Assembly: GCF_013155465.1 (NCBI RefSeq)
Contig: NZ_JABJVX010000016.1
Span: forward strand, 1 to 56,415
DNA length: 56,415 nt
Direction of reading: 5' to 3'
Source: Alterinioella nitratireducens
Lineage (GTDB): Bacteria; Pseudomonadota; Alphaproteobacteria; Rhodobacterales; Rhodobacteraceae
The notes beneath the pieces are model-generated. The model did no database searches. It was not told where the DNA came from and saw nothing but the letters and a program-made list of their open reading frames with translations. Both the position numbers and the translations under genes were made by a program. This document shows positions 1 through 8,508 of this stretch, one piece after another (the stretch's first letter is position 1; each line of letters begins with the position of its first letter).

Positions 1-1533
1 GAACACCTGCCCCGCGACAGGGTCGAAACCGGCGTCGATGCTCTCGCCGTTCAGGATATCGGCCCCGGCCCCGCCATGGAGGATATCGGCGCCATCGCCG
101 CCCAGGATCGTGTCCTGCCCGCCGGACCCGGACAGGGTATTCATGGCGGCGTTGCCGACGATCAGGTCATCGCCCGATCCGGCAAGGTAATTCTCCAGCA
201 CCGTGCCGCGCGCGACCGCGACATTGCCGGTGCCGCCATTGATATCCCAGAAGCTGCCGCCATTGAGGTTGACAGACTGGTCATAGGTATCGGTGCTGAA
301 ATTGACCGTATCGATGCCGCCCTGGTCGTAGAGGGTCATCACGACCGCGCCGCCGCCGTAATAGTTGTTGGGGTCGTGGCCCTCGAAGACGGCCGCGGCC
401 AGGGTGCCCAGATAGCCGCCGACGGTTGACCCGACACCATAGACCGTATTGCCCGCCGTCTGCGAACTGCCGCCCGGCGCGCCGTAGAGAGTCTGGATCG
501 CGATGATATCGGCCATCATGGCGGTGACGGGCTGGCCATAGCTGGCATTCACGGTGGTGTTCTCGGTCTGCGAGAAATAGGACATGACCGATAGCTGGTA
601 GCTGTCATTGGCGAAGGTTTCGTCCACACCATAGGTGGCCGAGCCGTTGTAATCGCCCTGATGGCCGAGCCCGAGCGCGTGGCCAAGCTCATGCACATAG
701 GTCGAGAAGGCATAATCGTCGATCTGGGTGCCGTAATTGGCCAGCCAGTTCGTGGAGACATTCACGAATGCCGATTGCGTCACCCCGCCGATTGCCGAAT
801 AGCTGGCATAGGCCCCCGATTGCTCATCGTCGAAAGTGATCTGAGCGCTGCCCGAGACTTCCGTGAAACTGATGTCGGCGACGGCCTCCCAGGCCTCCAT
901 CGCCCATCTGGCCAGGCGCTGGCCCGCCGCGGTCAGGCCGGTGAGATCGACGGTGATCGTGTTGCTGGTCGAGGTGTCGAAGGCATGGCGGCTGCCGCCA
1001 CTGTTGGCCCAATAACCATCGGTCAGGTAATTGGCCAGCTCGTCCAGCGTGCCGACCGGGGCGGGCTGCGGCGGCGCGACGGTGTTCACCGTCACCTGAT
1101 AGGTTCCGGTTCCGTTATCGGCATAGGCCCGGGCGCTGATGTAATAGGTGCCGGTGGTCGCCGGCGTGAAGGTCAGCTGCGAATCGAACCCGGGGCCGCC
1201 ATCGTCATTGAAGGCGACCTGTGTGCCGCAGGCATCATAGAGGCGCAGATAGGGATCGCCGAGTTCGCCCGCGCCGCCGGTGCCGAAAAGGTCGATCTCG
1301 TAGGTTTCGCCCGCACTCAGCGTGATCGCCACTCAGCCATCGTCGCCCAGGGTCTCCAGGCTGCCCGAAAACACATCCCCCACCGTCATCACATTGGTGG
1401 TGCCGGTCCCCGCGGGCGAGGTCGGATTCTCGGCTACATTCGCATAGGTCGGAACAGGCATCGGCTGTGGGCCGAGCGTTTCATAGCTGCAGTCGGACTC
1501 GAAGGGGCGGAAGGCGGCGCAGATCGTACACAT
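1..1533 (-). pseudogene. RTX/serralysin-type metalloprotease, 5' part, interrupted by an in-frame stop and cut by the window edge
   Basis: The minus-strand frame opens with ATG at 1533. Its order is a short N-terminal lead, a prepeptidase-like beta domain (about 1080-1350), a zinc metalloprotease domain and glycine-rich calcium-binding repeats running off the left edge. The zinc motif HELGHALGLGHQGDYNG (near 640-700) matches HExxHxxGxxH of M10 peptidases, and SVMSYF further on is the Met-turn. Members are secreted by type I systems; none is encoded here. In-frame TGA at 1333-1335 follows LGDDG, where relatives, from memory, have Trp before VAITL. The frame is otherwise open to position 1. It is therefore either a nonsense-inactivated gene, a sequencing error, or translated from a downstream start without its N-terminus. 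The last residues read here (GESIDAGFDPVAGQVF) usually lead into a DUF4214 region, so much of the gene is missing. Confidence 0.8.
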
Positions 1534-1575
1534 GTAGCAAGGAACCTTAGAGTGGCAGGGTATCGGGACGGGACC

Positions 1576-1971
1576 TTAGGGAAGGTTTGCGGCCTCAGTG
1601 AGGCAGCGGGCGAAGAACGCGTACTGGGCCGGTCCGGGCGGGGCGTCGAGGAAGCCTACCTCGACCGAGGGCCCGCGCATGGCACCGCCCGTGCCCTGCC
1701 ATTGCAGATGCGCGGTGACGTGATCGGGGCCGAGGCGCTCGATGATCAGGGTCATGTGCCGCGCCGGATCGAATGTCGGCAAGCCCGGCGCGGACTGGAT
1801 GGCGGCGCAAAGCCCGTCAAGATGGGCCTCGCCGCCCGGTAGCAGGCCGTCGGGGCGCATCTCGCAGTCAATCCGAGGATCGGACCCGGAGGCCATGCCG
1901 GTCCCTCCAACCAGTTGCGCCAGCCCCAGGCAGATCAGTCCCAATGCCAGCAGCCTGCCCAAACGCTTCAT
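1576..1971 (-). CDS. Small secreted hypothetical protein (131 aa)
   Basis: I do not recognise the family. The start chosen is ATG at 1971, which gives MKRLGRLLALGLICLGLAQL, a typical signal peptide with a positive n-region and hydrophobic core. The longer upstream frame to 2178 has no protein-like content before it. The mature part has three cysteines, a DPRIDCEM segment and an acidic, proline-rich C-terminal half, with no transmembrane helix after the signal. It probably acts in the periplasm or outside the cell. It lies 42 bases after the metalloprotease start on the same strand and diverges from the CapD-like gene at 2283. A role in polysaccharide or protease secretion is only suggested by position. 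Confidence 0.5.
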   Translation of the reverse strand: MKRLGRLLALGLICLGLAQLVGGTGMASGSDPRIDCEMRPDGLLPGGEAHLDGLCAAIQSAPGLPTFDPARHMTLIIERLGPDHVTAHLQWQGTGGAMRGPSVEVGFLDAPPGPAQYAFFARCLTEAANLP

Positions 1972-2282
1972 ACCCGCTACTCTCACTGCGCGGACCGCCG
2001 CCGCATTTTTCTCGAAAGACGGTGCCGGTGCCGGTGTCACCATCCGGGGCGCGGATAGCATATTGCGCTGTCCGAAAACAGCGCGTTGTCGGCGTCGGCG
2101 ACAATTTGCATATGTAGCATGTTTGCCTTGTGCCCCAAGCGAAGAACGCGCTACCTTGCCGCGAGGCAGGTTCAGCAAGACCCGTATTTCGAGCGGTCAC
2201 GCCCGAAAGCTTCCCGGGACGTCTTCGGGAGGTGGGGTTCTTTGTGACGGTTGTGATTTTGAGGGGCGGGCGCGCACGCGGA
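1972..2282. promoter_or_regulatory. Divergent intergenic region with a 7-bp inverted repeat
   Basis: This 311-base gap separates two divergent genes and should hold both promoters. A perfect inverted repeat, GCGCTGT (2065-2071) and ACAGCGC (2078-2084) with a 6-base spacer CCGAAA, sits near its middle. There is no T-run, so an operator or mRNA hairpin is more likely than a terminator. No convincing -35/-10 pair could be assigned. The open frame that continues upstream of 2283 lacks recognisable protein features. Confidence 0.35.
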
Positions 2283-4163
2283 ATGCTGAAATTCATCAAA
2301 TCCCTGACGCGCCGCCAGAAGCGAAACGTGCTGCTTCTGCTCGATCTGATGCTGGTGCCGCTGGCGATGATCGCTGCTTTCGGCACCCAGGCCGATCCGC
2401 TGACGCCGGTGGAAACGCTGAGCCTGCTGTTTCCGATCCTGCCCTACATGATCGTGATTGCCGCGGGCCTGGCCGTCGCGCTGCGCATCCCGCAGACCCA
2501 GCTCAACGCCTATGAGGGGCGCGCTGTGACCAGGACCGGGGTGTTCTCGGTTCACCTGAGTTTTGCGCTGGCGCTTCTGGCCTGGGCATTCGGGCTGGCG
2601 GTGCCGCCCGGCATCCTGGTGATCTTCGGGGCCGCGTTCTTCCTGTTCTCCTATGCCAGCCGGATGCTGCTGCTCTGGATCGTTACCGCGATCTATAAGC
2701 GCGAGATCCCGCGCCGCCGGGTGCTGATCTACGGGGCCGGCACCACCGGGACGCAGCTGGCCGCGGCGCTGCGCAGCCATGAGGGTATCGATCTGGTCGC
2801 CTTCGTCGATGACAACACGGCACTGCAAGGTGTGCAGATCGCCGGGTTGCCAGTCTATACGCCAGCCCGCATCGCCCAGATCGCCGAGGAGAAGCGTATC
2901 AGCCGGGTGCTGCTGGCGATCCCGTCGCTCAGCCAGCCAAGACAGGCACAGATCGTACGGCGATTGCAGGCGATGGGGCTGGAGGTGCAGAGCTTGCCCT
3001 CCTTCGCGCAGCTCATCGGCGAGGAGCCGCTGGTCGAGAAACTGACCCCGGTGAAGCCCGCGCATTTCCTCGGCCGGGTGCAGGCCGTCGCTTTGCTTGG
3101 CGAGGATTGCGCCAGCTATGCGGGTCGGGTGGTACTGATTTCGGGGGCCGGCGGGTCGATCGGCTCGGAACTGGCGCGCCAGGTGCTGGCTTGCCGTCCA
3201 GCAAAGCTGCTGCTTTACGAACTGAGCGAGCTGGCACTCTACCATATCGAAATGGAACTGCGCCAGCAGGCCGAGGATGGCCATGTCGACCTGGTGCCGA
3301 TCCTGGGCTCGATCACCGATCCGCGCCAGGTACGTCAGGTGCTGGTCGAGCATGGTGTGCAGGTGGTGATCCATGCCGCCGCCTATAAACATGTGCCGCT
3401 GGTCGAGGCCAATCCGCTCTCGGGGCTGACCAACAACGTGCTCGGTACCCAGACCCTTGCGCGCGAGGCCGCCGAGGCGCGGGTTGAACGTTTCATCCTG
3501 GTCTCGTCGGACAAGGCGGTGCGCCCGGTCTCGGTGATGGGTGCGTCGAAACGGTTGGCTGAACTGGTGGTCCAGGACTTGGCGGCGCGTTCCGACGGCA
3601 CCATCTTCACCATGGTCCGTTTCGGCAATGTGCTCGGCTCCTCGGGGTCGGTGGTGCCGCTCTTCCAGGATCAGGTCAGCCGCGGTGGCCCGGTCACCGT
3701 GACCCATCCGGATGTCATGCGCTATTTCATGACCGTGCGCGAGGCGGTGCACCTGGTGCTGCGCGCCGGTGCCATGGCCTCGGGCGGCGAGGTCTTCGTG
3801 CTGGATATGGGCAAGGAGGTCGCGATCATGGACCTGGCCCGCCAGGTCATCGAAAGCGCCGGTTACACGGTGCGCAACGCGGCCAATCCCGACGGCGATA
3901 TCGAGATCGAGATCAGCGGCCTCCGGCCCGGCGAAAAGCTGCGCGAGGAACTGACGCTGAGCGGCGAACGCCTGGTTACCGACCACCCCAAGATCTTCTG
4001 CGCCCGCGAGGCGCACCTGTCCGAGATCGAGGTCGCCTCGGCCCTGCGCGGCCTGCGTGAGGCGATTGCCGCGGGCAGTCCGGACGCGGCCCGCGCCGTG
4101 GTCGACCGCTGGATCGAAACCGGCCGGGACAACACCCCGGATCTGGAGCAGAGCGGCGGCTGA
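2283..4163 (+). CDS. Membrane-bound nucleotide-sugar 4,6-dehydratase/epimerase, CapD/WbpM family (626 aa)
   Basis: The enzyme should act on a UDP-HexNAc, making a 4-keto-6-deoxy sugar for surface polysaccharide at the inner membrane. ATG 2283 (MLKFIKSLTRRQKRN) was chosen because hydrophobic segments follow directly and a purine-rich GAGGGG lies upstream. Residues about 15-135 hold four hydrophobic helices. A first Rossmann domain starts at VLIYGAGTTG (about 145). The catalytic SDR domain starts at VLISGAGGSIGSELA (about 283). SSDKAVRPVSVMGASKR (about 408-424) carries Met in place of the usual SDR Tyr before Lys, typical of the large CapD/FlaA1/WbpM dehydratases. Length fits the family (about 600-660). 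The exact substrate cannot be read from sequence. The gene is followed after 132 bases by the yjbH-like gene. Confidence 0.88.
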   Translation: MLKFIKSLTRRQKRNVLLLLDLMLVPLAMIAAFGTQADPLTPVETLSLLFPILPYMIVIAAGLAVALRIPQTQLNAYEGRAVTRTGVFSVHLSFALALLAWAFGLAVPPGILVIFGAAFFLFSYASRMLLLWIVTAIYKREIPRRRVLIYGAGTTGTQLAAALRSHEGIDLVAFVDDNTALQGVQIAGLPVYTPARIAQIAEEKRISRVLLAIPSLSQPRQAQIVRRLQAMGLEVQSLPSFAQLIGEEPLVEKLTPVKPAHFLGRVQAVALLGEDCASYAGRVVLISGAGGSIGSELARQVLACRPAKLLLYELSELALYHIEMELRQQAEDGHVDLVPILGSITDPRQVRQVLVEHGVQVVIHAAAYKHVPLVEANPLSGLTNNVLGTQTLAREAAEARVERFILVSSDKAVRPVSVMGASKRLAELVVQDLAARSDGTIFTMVRFGNVLGSSGSVVPLFQDQVSRGGPVTVTHPDVMRYFMTVREAVHLVLRAGAMASGGEVFVLDMGKEVAIMDLARQVIESAGYTVRNAANPDGDIEIEISGLRPGEKLREELTLSGERLVTDHPKIFCAREAHLSEIEVASALRGLREAIAAGSPDAARAVVDRWIETGRDNTPDLEQSGG

Positions 4164-4295
4164 GCGCGACCCCGCGACCGGCCACGTCACTGGCCCCGTG
4201 ACTGGTCCTGTCACCGGAATGACGCTTTTTCACAAAACCGGCGATGGGGCCGCTTGATAAGGGCAAGAGCCCCGTGATCTAAAGGCCGCGATATC

Positions 4296-6482
4296 ATGAG
4301 GGGCGCGGGCGTGCACAGGACATCAGGACAGGGCGGCAGGGCACGGCGCGCGATCCTTCCGGGCGTGGTCGCGGGCCTGACCCTGCTGGCCCCCACGATG
4401 CCGGTGCCTGCCGACACGCTCACCGGCTACCGCCCGCCCGCGCCGCGCACGACGCTGAATTTCTACGGCAGCCCCGGCCTGATCGACATGCCCTCGGCCG
4501 GGGTCATGCCGGATGGCGAGTTCTCCACCACGCTGTCGCATTTTGGCGGCATCACCCGCAACACGCTGAGCTTCCAGATCACCCCGCGCCTGTCGGGCGC
4601 GTTCCGCTATTCGGCGACGGAAGGGTTGAACCTGGCGGGCTTCGAGACCTATTTCGACCGCAGCTTCGACATCCGCTACCAGGTCCTGCAACAGCGCGAG
4701 GGCGGCTGGTGGCCCTCGGTCGCGGTCGGGTTGCAGGATTTCGTCGGCACCGGGATCTATGCCGGCGAATATATCGTGGCCAGCCGCAGCGTTAGTGACA
4801 CGCTGACCGTGACCGGCGGCGTCGGCTGGGGCCGGCTTGGCAGCTACAACGCCTTCGGCTCGCCGTTTTCCGAGACCCGGCCCAGTTTCGTGGCCGGCGA
4901 TACCGGCGGCGAGTTCTCCGCCGATCAGTGGTTCCGCGGCCCGGCGGCATTTTTCGGCGGCGTCGAATGGCAGCCCACCGACCGGTTGGGCTTCACTGTG
5001 GAATATTCCTCGGATGCCTATGTGACCGAGACCGGGCAGGGCGTGTTCGAGCGCCGGAGCCCCTGGAATTTCGGCGTTGATTACCAGGTCAACCGCTCGC
5101 TGCGGATGGGTGCCTATTACATGTATGGCTCCGAGGTGGGGGTGAATTTCGCCTTCTCCTTCAACCCGGCCCGCCCGGCCGTGCCGCCAAGCTTCGAGCC
5201 CACCCCCGCGCCCTTCGCGCAGCGCCCCGATCGCGGCGAGGCGCCCGAGTTGTGGTCCACCGACTGGGTCGCCGATCCGGCCGCGCGCCCCGGCCTCGGC
5301 GAGAGGCTGGCCGAGGGGCTGTCCGCCGAGGGCCAGGAATTGCAGGCCTTCGACCTTGGCGCGAACACGGTCGAGATCCGGATCGAGAACAATCGCTATA
5401 CCGCCGTCGCGCAGGCTTTGGGCCGCTCGGCGCGCGTCATGGCCGAGGTGCTGCCGCCCTCGGTCGAGACCTTCCGCATCACGCTGATGGATGACGGGCT
5501 GCCGGTTTCGACCATGATCATCCGGCGCTCGGATCTCGAGGCGCTGGAGCAGGAACCCGATGCCGTGGGCGCGTTGCAGACCCTGGTCGGCCTCACCGCC
5601 GCCACGCCGACCGAGGAGGAAGACCTGGTCGCGGGGCTCTATCCCCGGTTCGACTGGTCGCTGCGCCCCTACACGCGGGCCAGCTATTTCGACCCCGACA
5701 ACCCGATCCTGATGAACCTGGGGGTGCGGCTGCGCGGTTCGTACGAATTCCGCCCCGGCTGGCGGGTCGATGGCGCGCTGACCTACCGGCTGGTGGGCAA
5801 CCTCGACCAGGCACGGGTCTCGCCCTCGGCGCTGCCCGATGTGCGCACCAGTGGGGCCCGCTACGAACAAAACGACGGCATCGCGCTGGAGACGCTGACG
5901 CTGAGCCATGCCCGCCCCTTGGGCAATGATTTCTACGGCCGGGTGACGGTGGGTTACCTGGAACGCATGTATGGCGGCATCTCGGCCGAGGTTCTGTGGC
6001 GCCCGGTGACCAGCCGCCTGGCCCTGGGGGCCGAGGTCAATTACGTCATGCAGCGCGATTACGATCTGGGGCTCGGCTTTCGCGACTACGATGTCGTGAT
6101 GGGCCATGTCTCGGCCTATTACGACATGTCGAACGGCTATCACCTGCAACTGGATGTCGGGCGCTACCTGGCCGGCGACTGGGGCGCGACCATCGCCATC
6201 GACCGCGAGTTCGCCAATGGCTGGAGCGTCGGCGCCTTCATGACGCTGACCGATGTCTCGGCCGAGGAATTCGGCGAGGGCTCCTTCGACAAGGGTATCC
6301 GCTTCTCGATTCCGGTTTCCTGGTTCACCGGCCAGCCGAGTCGGCGCGCCGTCGGCACCACGATCCGGCCCGTCACCCGCGATGGCGGGGCGCGGGTGCA
6401 TGTGCCCGACCGGCTCTATGACCGGGTGCGCGAGGGCCATCTGGGTAATATCGACGATCAATGGGCACGGGTATGGCGATGA
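4296..6482 (+). CDS. yjbH: YjbH-family outer-membrane exopolysaccharide protein (728 aa)
   Basis: YjbH/GfcD proteins are outer-membrane beta-barrels encoded with exopolysaccharide loci. The signal peptide is at the N-terminus, with cleavage likely after about residue 38 (MPVPADT). It is followed by LNFYGSPGLIDMPSAGVM, the hallmark opening of the family, then many alternating aromatic/polar strands (DRSFDIRYQV, FTVEYSSDAY, MGAYYMYGSEVGVNF). A second barrel half starts near RYTAVAQALG (about 365) and ends with RFSIPVSWFTGQ. The length (728) matches the family. The stop overlaps the next start as ATGA (6479-6482), showing translational coupling to the lipoprotein gene, as in the enterobacterial yjb/gfc operons. 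ATG 4296 has AAAGG 11 bases upstream. Its job is probably passage or anchoring of the polysaccharide. Confidence 0.85.
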   Translation: MRGAGVHRTSGQGGRARRAILPGVVAGLTLLAPTMPVPADTLTGYRPPAPRTTLNFYGSPGLIDMPSAGVMPDGEFSTTLSHFGGITRNTLSFQITPRLSGAFRYSATEGLNLAGFETYFDRSFDIRYQVLQQREGGWWPSVAVGLQDFVGTGIYAGEYIVASRSVSDTLTVTGGVGWGRLGSYNAFGSPFSETRPSFVAGDTGGEFSADQWFRGPAAFFGGVEWQPTDRLGFTVEYSSDAYVTETGQGVFERRSPWNFGVDYQVNRSLRMGAYYMYGSEVGVNFAFSFNPARPAVPPSFEPTPAPFAQRPDRGEAPELWSTDWVADPAARPGLGERLAEGLSAEGQELQAFDLGANTVEIRIENNRYTAVAQALGRSARVMAEVLPPSVETFRITLMDDGLPVSTMIIRRSDLEALEQEPDAVGALQTLVGLTAATPTEEEDLVAGLYPRFDWSLRPYTRASYFDPDNPILMNLGVRLRGSYEFRPGWRVDGALTYRLVGNLDQARVSPSALPDVRTSGARYEQNDGIALETLTLSHARPLGNDFYGRVTVGYLERMYGGISAEVLWRPVTSRLALGAEVNYVMQRDYDLGLGFRDYDVVMGHVSAYYDMSNGYHLQLDVGRYLAGDWGATIAIDREFANGWSVGAFMTLTDVSAEEFGEGSFDKGIRFSIPVSWFTGQPSRRAVGTTIRPVTRDGGARVHVPDRLYDRVREGHLGNIDDQWARVWR

Positions 6483-7168
6483 AACCTCTCCTTGCCTGTC
6501 TCGCCTGCCTGGTGCTGGCCTCTTGCGGAGCGCTCGGTGGCGGCCAGGGCGACAATGCCAGCACCGCGGCGCAGGCCCTGAACATGCTGCGCGGCGGGCT
6601 GTTCAACCGCGGCGATGATGCCGCCCCGCCACAGTTCACCGCCACCCGTGCTTCGCTGCGCGAGGCGGGAATCACCGGGCCGGTGCTGGTCGCCCGCATC
6701 GAGACGCTCGGCATTTCGGCGGGGCTCTTGCAATATCAGGAGGTGCGCGGGGCAACCGTCTGGCGCAGCCTGGATGGCGATACGATCACCACCGCGGGCG
6801 GGCTTCTGCGCAACACCCGCGGCTTCGGCACCGATCTGCACAGCCTGGAAACCGCGCCGCTGGCCCAAGCCCTGGCCGAGGGTGGCGAGACGGAATATTC
6901 CCGTCTTTTCCGTGGCTTGGACGGGCTGAGCCGGGTCGAGACGCACCGGCTCTATTGCCGGCTGGAACCGCAAACCCGTGAACGCGTTGATGTTCTGGGA
7001 CGCGGCTATGACACGCAGCGCTACCAGGAGACCTGCAATGCGCAGGACCGCCCCGCGCCGATCTTCGTCAATACCTATTGGCAGGGGGCGGGCGGCACGA
7101 TCTGGCAATCGCGGCAATGGGCGGGGCCGGTTCTGGGCTATGTGGAGCTTGAAGAGGTGCGGAATTAG
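6479..7168 (+). CDS. yjbF: YjbF/GfcB-like lipoprotein (229 aa)
   Basis: Start ATG 6479 overlaps the yjbH stop in an ATGA quartet; ATG codons at 6461 and 6473 are in frame but not needed. The N-terminus MKPLLACLACLVLASCGAL carries a lipobox (LASC) with Cys16 as the lipidation site. The body contains LLQYQEVRGATVWRSLDGDT and VETHRLYCRLEPQTRERVDV, as in the YjbF/GfcB group of group-4-capsule/exopolysaccharide lipoproteins. The C-terminus (FVNTYWQGAGGTIWQSRQW) also fits. It is expected on the periplasmic face of the outer membrane, working with YjbH. The gene lies second in a yjbH-yjbF-yjbE-like set. Confidence 0.8.
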   Translation: MKPLLACLACLVLASCGALGGGQGDNASTAAQALNMLRGGLFNRGDDAAPPQFTATRASLREAGITGPVLVARIETLGISAGLLQYQEVRGATVWRSLDGDTITTAGGLLRNTRGFGTDLHSLETAPLAQALAEGGETEYSRLFRGLDGLSRVETHRLYCRLEPQTRERVDVLGRGYDTQRYQETCNAQDRPAPIFVNTYWQGAGGTIWQSRQWAGPVLGYVELEEVRN

Positions 7169-7218
7169 GCATGTGACGAACCACATGGCGATTTTTGGCC
7201 AAACCCGTCCCTCCTTTG

Positions 7219-7246
7219 TTGAACTGCCCCCGTGCCCGTGATAAAT
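7219..7246 (+). promoter_or_regulatory. Possible sigma-70-type promoter before the threonine-rich small protein
   Basis: TTGAAC (7219-7224) and ATAAAT (7241-7246) are separated by 16 bases, 32 bases before the ATG at 7278. The match to consensus is moderate and the spacer one base short, but this is the only AT-rich patch in the 109-base gap after yjbF. It would let the small secreted protein be expressed separately from the two genes upstream. Confidence 0.3.
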
Positions 7247-7277
7247 CCGACGGTGAAATGAATTGGAGACCGGCTCA

Positions 7278-7613
7278 ATGAAACTCTCGAAGACCTTTTT
7301 GGCTGTCGCAACGGCAGCAACCTTCGCCGCAACCGCGGCAAGCGCAATCTCTGTCGACCAGTGCAACGAGCTTGGCGGCGCAGTGAACCTGGCCACCGGA
7401 TCCTGCACGCTGACCGCGGCACAGGCCGAAGCAGGCCGCGCGCTTGGTTACCTGCCCGGCGGCACAACCACCACCACGACCGCTGGTCTGGGTGGCACCA
7501 ACGTGAACGCTGGCACCATCGCCGCCGCCGCGGGCGGCCTGGCCTTGGCCGTGATCCTGATCGGGGATGACGATTCCTCGGGCTCGACCACCACGACCAC
7601 CGGCACCGACTAA
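7278..7613 (+). CDS. YjbE/GfcA-like threonine-rich small secreted protein (111 aa)
   Basis: ATG 7278 is preceded by GGAGAC and begins a clear signal peptide (MKLSKTFLAVATAATFAA, cleavage near ASA-IS). The mature part has a cysteine-bounded loop, VDQCNELGG to TGSCTLTAAQ, a TTTTTT run, a hydrophobic glycine/alanine stretch (GTIAAAAGGLALAVILIG) and an acidic end GDDDSSGSTTTTTGTD. The Gly-Ala hydrophobic stretch followed by an acidic and Thr-run tail is the pattern of YjbE/GfcA, the small secreted partner of YjbF and YjbH. It closes the exopolysaccharide set and is followed by a terminator. Family assignment rests on composition and context, not strong sequence identity. Confidence 0.6.
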   Translation: MKLSKTFLAVATAATFAATAASAISVDQCNELGGAVNLATGSCTLTAAQAEAGRALGYLPGGTTTTTTAGLGGTNVNAGTIAAAAGGLALAVILIGDDDSSGSTTTTTGTD

Positions 7614-7638
7614 GCCGCCCCGGAATTCGAAAAGACAG

Positions 7639-7672
7639 GAAAACAGCCTCCCACGCGGGGGCCGTTTTTCTT
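7639..7672. terminator. Imperfect rho-independent terminator between convergent genes
   Basis: A GC-rich stem (CCTCCC with GGGGG around the loop ACGC) is extended by AAAA on the left and TTTTT on the right. It lies 26 bases after the YjbE-like stop and before the convergent phosphatase gene. The A-run on the other flank means it could also work for minus-strand transcripts. Confidence 0.6.
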
Positions 7673-7710
7673 TGTGGTGCCCGGTTTGCTGCGGCCAGCG
7701 GCGCGGCCGG

Positions 7711-8508
7711 TCAACTCTCGAAGACCGGGGCCAGCGCCGTCTGCATCGCCTCGAACGCCGCCGCATGGGCCGCGATGCTTTTCTGCGCGCCGTGTTCCAT
7801 GATCTCGCGCGGGTCCGTCCAGTCCAGCCGGTCGGTCGCTGCCGTCCAGATGCCGCCCGCCTCGCGCAGGATCAGTCCGGCGGCGGCTTCGTCCCAGACC
7901 CGCGCCTCGACCGAGGCCACGCCCGCCACCGCGCCGCTGGCGACATGGCACAGATGTAGCGCCTGGCTGCCCAGATTGCGCAGCTTGCCGATCTCGCGCA
8001 GGGCGCGATAGGCGTCCGGATTGGCGGCGACGAGCCGGTCCATCAGCCCGCTTGACAGGATGATGAGGCCGGCAGGCGGCCGGGCTGACGCGCGGATCGC
8101 CCGCCCGTCCCGCCAGGCCCCGGCCCCGCGAATGGCCGTGTAGGTGCTGCCGGACTGGATATTGACGACCGCCCCGATCCGGGGACCCTGTGCATCGACC
8201 AGCGCGCAGGCAATGGCCGAGGGCGGCAGGCCCGACATCAGGTTGAGCGTGCCGTCGATCGGATCGACGATCCAGTAGCGTTCGAGCGGGCCCTCGATGC
8301 CGACGGCGCGTTCCTCGCTCAGGACGGCCATGCCGGGCATGACGCTCGCAAGCTCTTGCTCCAGGAAGGTATCGACAGCGCGATCGACATCGGTGACGAA
8401 ATCCTGATGCGCCTTGCGGTCGGCGGTCTGTGGCGGCGCAGCGCGGGCGACCTCGAGGGCGCGGGCCAGGACCGCCTGCAGGTCGGCCAGAATCTGTGCG
8501 TCAGTCAT
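7711..8508 (-). CDS. Inositol monophosphatase-family sugar phosphatase (265 aa)
   Basis: The protein has the metal-binding motifs of the IMPase/CysQ family in order: DFVTDVD (36-42), SEE (64-66), VDPIDGTLN (81-89) and WDEAAAGLILREAGG (205-219). Length is standard. Members remove phosphate from inositol phosphate, PAP, fructose bisphosphate or other sugar phosphates, and substrate cannot be told from motifs. The start overlaps the stop of the hydratase-like gene by four bases (ATGA at 8505-8508). It is the last gene of a tight four-gene operon that begins at 10892. In that setting I infer removal of phosphate from a sugar-acid phosphate before nucleotide activation. An alternative is a PAP phosphatase serving the many sulfotransferases here. 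Confidence 0.85.
   Translation of the reverse strand: MTDAQILADLQAVLARALEVARAAPPQTADRKAHQDFVTDVDRAVDTFLEQELASVMPGMAVLSEERAVGIEGPLERYWIVDPIDGTLNLMSGLPPSAIACALVDAQGPRIGAVVNIQSGSTYTAIRGAGAWRDGRAIRASARPPAGLIILSSGLMDRLVAANPDAYRALREIGKLRNLGSQALHLCHVASGAVAGVASVEARVWDEAAAGLILREAGGIWTAATDRLDWTDPREIMEHGAQKSIAAHAAAFEAMQTALAPVFES

Noticed and set aside
4171-4215. Tandem 12-base repeats (GGC-CAC-GTC-ACT type) after the CapD-like gene
   Set aside because: Only three imperfect copies in a short spacer, without symmetry or context to suggest function.
2172-6461. Long antisense open frames (over 600 codons) opposite the CapD-like and yjbH genes
   Set aside because: They are rich in Gln, Arg, His and Asp with no family motifs, as expected opposite high-GC genes; the plus-strand frames carry all recognised motifs.
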